Assembly: GCA_019115125.1 (NCBI GenBank)
Contig: DXEG01000027.1
Location: 1 to 64,000, forward strand
From: Candidatus Blautia faecipullorum
GTDB taxonomy: Bacteria > Bacillota > Clostridia > Lachnospirales > Lachnospiraceae
Reading direction: 5' to 3'
DNA length: 64,000 nt
Under the pieces are notes generated by a model that worked only from the letters and a program-made list of their open reading frames with translations, was not told the DNA's origin and did no database searches. Shown in pieces: positions 62,168 through 64,000 of this stretch (the first letter of the stretch is position 1; every line of letters begins with the position of its first letter). Both the position numbers and the translations under genes were made by a program.

Positions 62168-63366
62168 ACTCTCACCTGCTCTCCCGCTGCCAGAGACTGG
62201 GTTCCCGCGGGAATATCCAGAAGGCAGTTGCAGCCCCTGAGCGTCCCTATTGCGCCTGAAGAATAAATCCCCTGTGGAAACGTCACCTTTCCGTCTCTGT
62301 ATACCGCTCTTACAAACCGCCGCATTTTACTTTTCTTCGAAAAATCCGCCGCCATTACGCCCTGTCTCTGCTCCATCTGACAGCCCGGATCCCCCGTCAG
62401 CTTCGCGAGGGCAGGACGGAAAAGCAGCTCCAGATTCGCCATGGCTCCGAAAGGATTCCCGGAAAGAGAAAGTATGCAGGTCCGTCCGTATACAGAAAAA
62501 ATCGTAGGCGTACCCGGCTGGAGCTTCACCCGCCAGAAAAGCTTTTCCGCTCCCAGCTTCTCCAGCGCACCGTGAAGAATATCCTTTTTTCCCACGGAAA
62601 CGCCCCCTGTTGTAATAATAAAGTCCGCGCCCCGGGCGGCTTCCTCCAATACTCCGGCCAGCTTTTCCTCGCTGTCCGGCTGATGACAGACGGACTTTGC
62701 CGGAACACCCAGCTCTCTGAGCCGCGCGGACACCATCATCCCATTTGAATCATAAATTTTTCCCGGAGCCAGCGGACGTCCCGGAGGACACAGCTCGTCA
62801 CCGGTGGTAATCACCCGGATCACAGGCCTGCGGAACACCTTTACCTTTTCCCGTCCGATGCCGGATAAGATCCCCTGCTCCGCAAAGGTGAGCCTGGTTC
62901 CCTTCGCCAGAAGAAGGCTGTCCTTTTTGTAGTCCTCTCCCTGAAAGCAGTAGTTGTCGTAGGCTCTCTGACTCTTATAAATCTTTACGGTCTTTTCCCC
63001 GTAATCCGTATCCTCCTGCTTCACCGCAGCATCCGCTCCGGCCGGGAATGGGGCGCCCGTCATAATACGCCAGGCTTCTCCCGGCTTTATGGAGCGGGAC
63101 TGTCCGTCGTCCCCCGCGTAAACGCACCCTGCCACCTTCAGTACCGCTGGACGCTCCCTGTCCGCCCCGCCAATATCCTCCGCCCTCACTGCGTAGCCGT
63201 CCACAGGGGAACGCGGAAAAGGCGGATTATCCAGCGGCGCGTACACATCCTCCGCCAGGCGGCAGCCTCCCGCTTCGCTGACCTCTGTTTCTGTGATATC
63301 CGTAATCCCTGTCACTCTCTCCAGGATCAGTTCCAGGGCGTTTTCCAGCATAATTCCTTCTATCAT
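62155..63366 (-). CDS. moeA: Molybdopterin molybdenumtransferase MoeA
   Basis: The 403-residue protein has DNPPFPRSPVDGYAVRAED, RIMTGAPFPAGADAAVKQED, the MoCF-biosynthesis motif FIITTGGVSVGKKD and SLSGNPFGAM. MoeA inserts molybdate (or tungstate) into adenylylated molybdopterin. The start is the ATG at 63366 following AGAGGAAA, with a 4-nt overlap to mobA; the longer upstream frame lies inside mobA. The order mobA-moeA-mobB with overlaps implies one operon. Confidence 0.93.
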   Translation of the reverse strand: MIEGIMLENALELILERVTGITDITETEVSEAGGCRLAEDVYAPLDNPPFPRSPVDGYAVRAEDIGGADRERPAVLKVAGCVYAGDDGQSRSIKPGEAWRIMTGAPFPAGADAAVKQEDTDYGEKTVKIYKSQRAYDNYCFQGEDYKKDSLLLAKGTRLTFAEQGILSGIGREKVKVFRRPVIRVITTGDELCPPGRPLAPGKIYDSNGMMVSARLRELGVPAKSVCHQPDSEEKLAGVLEEAARGADFIITTGGVSVGKKDILHGALEKLGAEKLFWRVKLQPGTPTIFSVYGRTCILSLSGNPFGAMANLELLFRPALAKLTGDPGCQMEQRQGVMAADFSKKSKMRRFVRAVYRDGKVTFPQGIYSSGAIGTLRGCNCLLDIPAGTQSLAAGEQVRVWML

Positions 63367-64000
63367 TCTGTTTTTCCTCTTTTCCTCAGCGCCGTCAGTC
63401 TCTGATAATCCTCCGGGGTATTGATATTTTCCAGTTCCCATTCCTCCGCCGAAACCCGGCAGATATCATATCCGGTCTCATCAAGGAGCCGGAACACCGG
63501 AGCGGCTTTGTTTTCAATCAGCCTTCCGATCCGCTCTCCCAGCGCCGTGGGATAAATCCCGATCAGGGGCTCCGTGCGGTCTCCGTGGGCGAGCAGCAGC
63601 GGTCTTCCGCTTCCGGGATTTTTTCCCTGAGGACAGTCCTCAGACGGCGCGCAGCCGGACAATTTTTCTTCGTGAGCCTGCAGAAGTCTCTCCAGTATCT
63701 GAAGCGGTATCTGCGGCATATCCACCGGAAGCACAAGGGCATAGGGAGTGTCCATGGCAGGCATACAGGAATACATTCCTCCCAGCGGCCCCCTCTCCCT
63801 GTAACGGTCAGGAACCTCATGGACTATGGCTCCCCCTTCATTCCATCCATGGCCGGACAGGTAGATCTCTCTGATCCCCAGCTTTGCGCCTTTTTCAATG
63901 ATACAGGACAAAAAGCTTCTGCCTTCCAGCAAAAGCTCCGCCTTGTCTCTTCCCATCCGGCTGCTCTTTCCTCCTGCCAGGAGAAGAAGCGAATAGTTCT
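63363..64000 (-). CDS. mobA: Molybdenum cofactor guanylyltransferase MobA (5' end outside window)
   Basis: The visible 212 codons read in from the window edge with LLLLAGGKSSRMGRDKAELLL, the GTP-binding signature of MobA, followed by VLPVDMPQIPLQILERL and a C-terminal NINTPEDYQRL. MobA attaches GMP to molybdopterin. The frame is open to base 64000, so the true start lies beyond the window; the internal ATG at 63956 is inside the nucleotide-binding motif and cannot be the start. Confidence 0.93.
   Translation of the reverse strand, partial: NYSLLLLAGGKSSRMGRDKAELLLEGRSFLSCIIEKGAKLGIREIYLSGHGWNEGGAIVHEVPDRYRERGPLGGMYSCMPAMDTPYALVLPVDMPQIPLQILERLLQAHEEKLSGCAPSEDCPQGKNPGSGRPLLLAHGDRTEPLIGIYPTALGERIGRLIENKAAPVFRLLDETGYDICRVSAEEWELENINTPEDYQRLTALRKRGKTE

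Overview
The window looks like a chromosomal segment of a Gram-positive, spore-former-related anaerobe, most likely a gut-type member of the Lachnospiraceae (Clostridia). This is an inference from gene content and order: the dgt-dnaG-rpoD block, the rnr-smpB-pyrH-frr-uppS-cdsA-dxr-rseP block, a PdaA-type deacetylase, CbiMNQO, the GGGtGRT gene pair and a formate dehydrogenase/[FeFe]-hydrogenase locus. Most genes lie on the minus strand. No rRNA, CRISPR array, prophage or transposase gene is visible.

Region 1 (1-19500) is conserved housekeeping. It holds the 5' part of rnpB, a TGS-domain uridine-kinase-like gene, nif3, trmK, rpoD, dnaG and dgt. A small plus-strand hicAB toxin-antitoxin cassette and a tRNA-Leu follow. 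Next come a peptidoglycan-binding protein, rseP, dxr, cdsA, uppS, frr, pyrH, a lipoprotein, smpB, rnr and secG. The frr-pyrH gap carries a palindromic insertion flanked by a 9-bp direct repeat. The rnr upstream region carries a duplicated promoter-like element.

Region 2 (19600-38300) is mainly cell surface. It holds a GT-C-like membrane protein, enolase, a PdaA-like deacetylase, tagD, a secreted SGNH-type protein, ugd and an AT-rich cluster of five family-2 glycosyltransferases, UDP-galactopyranose mutase, two membrane acyltransferases and a methyltransferase-like protein. Between eno and pdaA sits an apparently independent short transcription unit: consensus promoter, three tandem units of about 50 nt, terminator.

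Region 3 (38300-50600) is mixed: a GNAT acetyltransferase, the cobalt importer cbiMNQO behind a compact B12-box-like leader, the GGGtGRT/scaffold pair, an ATP-grasp ligase with two esterases, a 162-bp MITE-like element with terminal inverted repeats and target duplications, traX, a beta-helix protein and topB.

Region 4 (50570-64000) is the functional highlight. It is one selenium- and molybdenum-dependent formate module: mobA, moeA and mobB for cofactor assembly; a UGA-containing fdhF; two HycB-like ferredoxin subunits; a HydA2-type [FeFe] hydrogenase; selB, selD, selA and the plus-strand selC; fdhD; and a formate/nitrite channel. This matches the subunit set of a hydrogen-dependent CO2 reductase (FdhF-HycB-HycB-HydA2) packed together with the machinery needed to make it. 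Two genes, fdhF and selD, contain in-frame UGA codons read here as selenocysteine, so naive gene finding would split or truncate both. selA runs antisense into selC.
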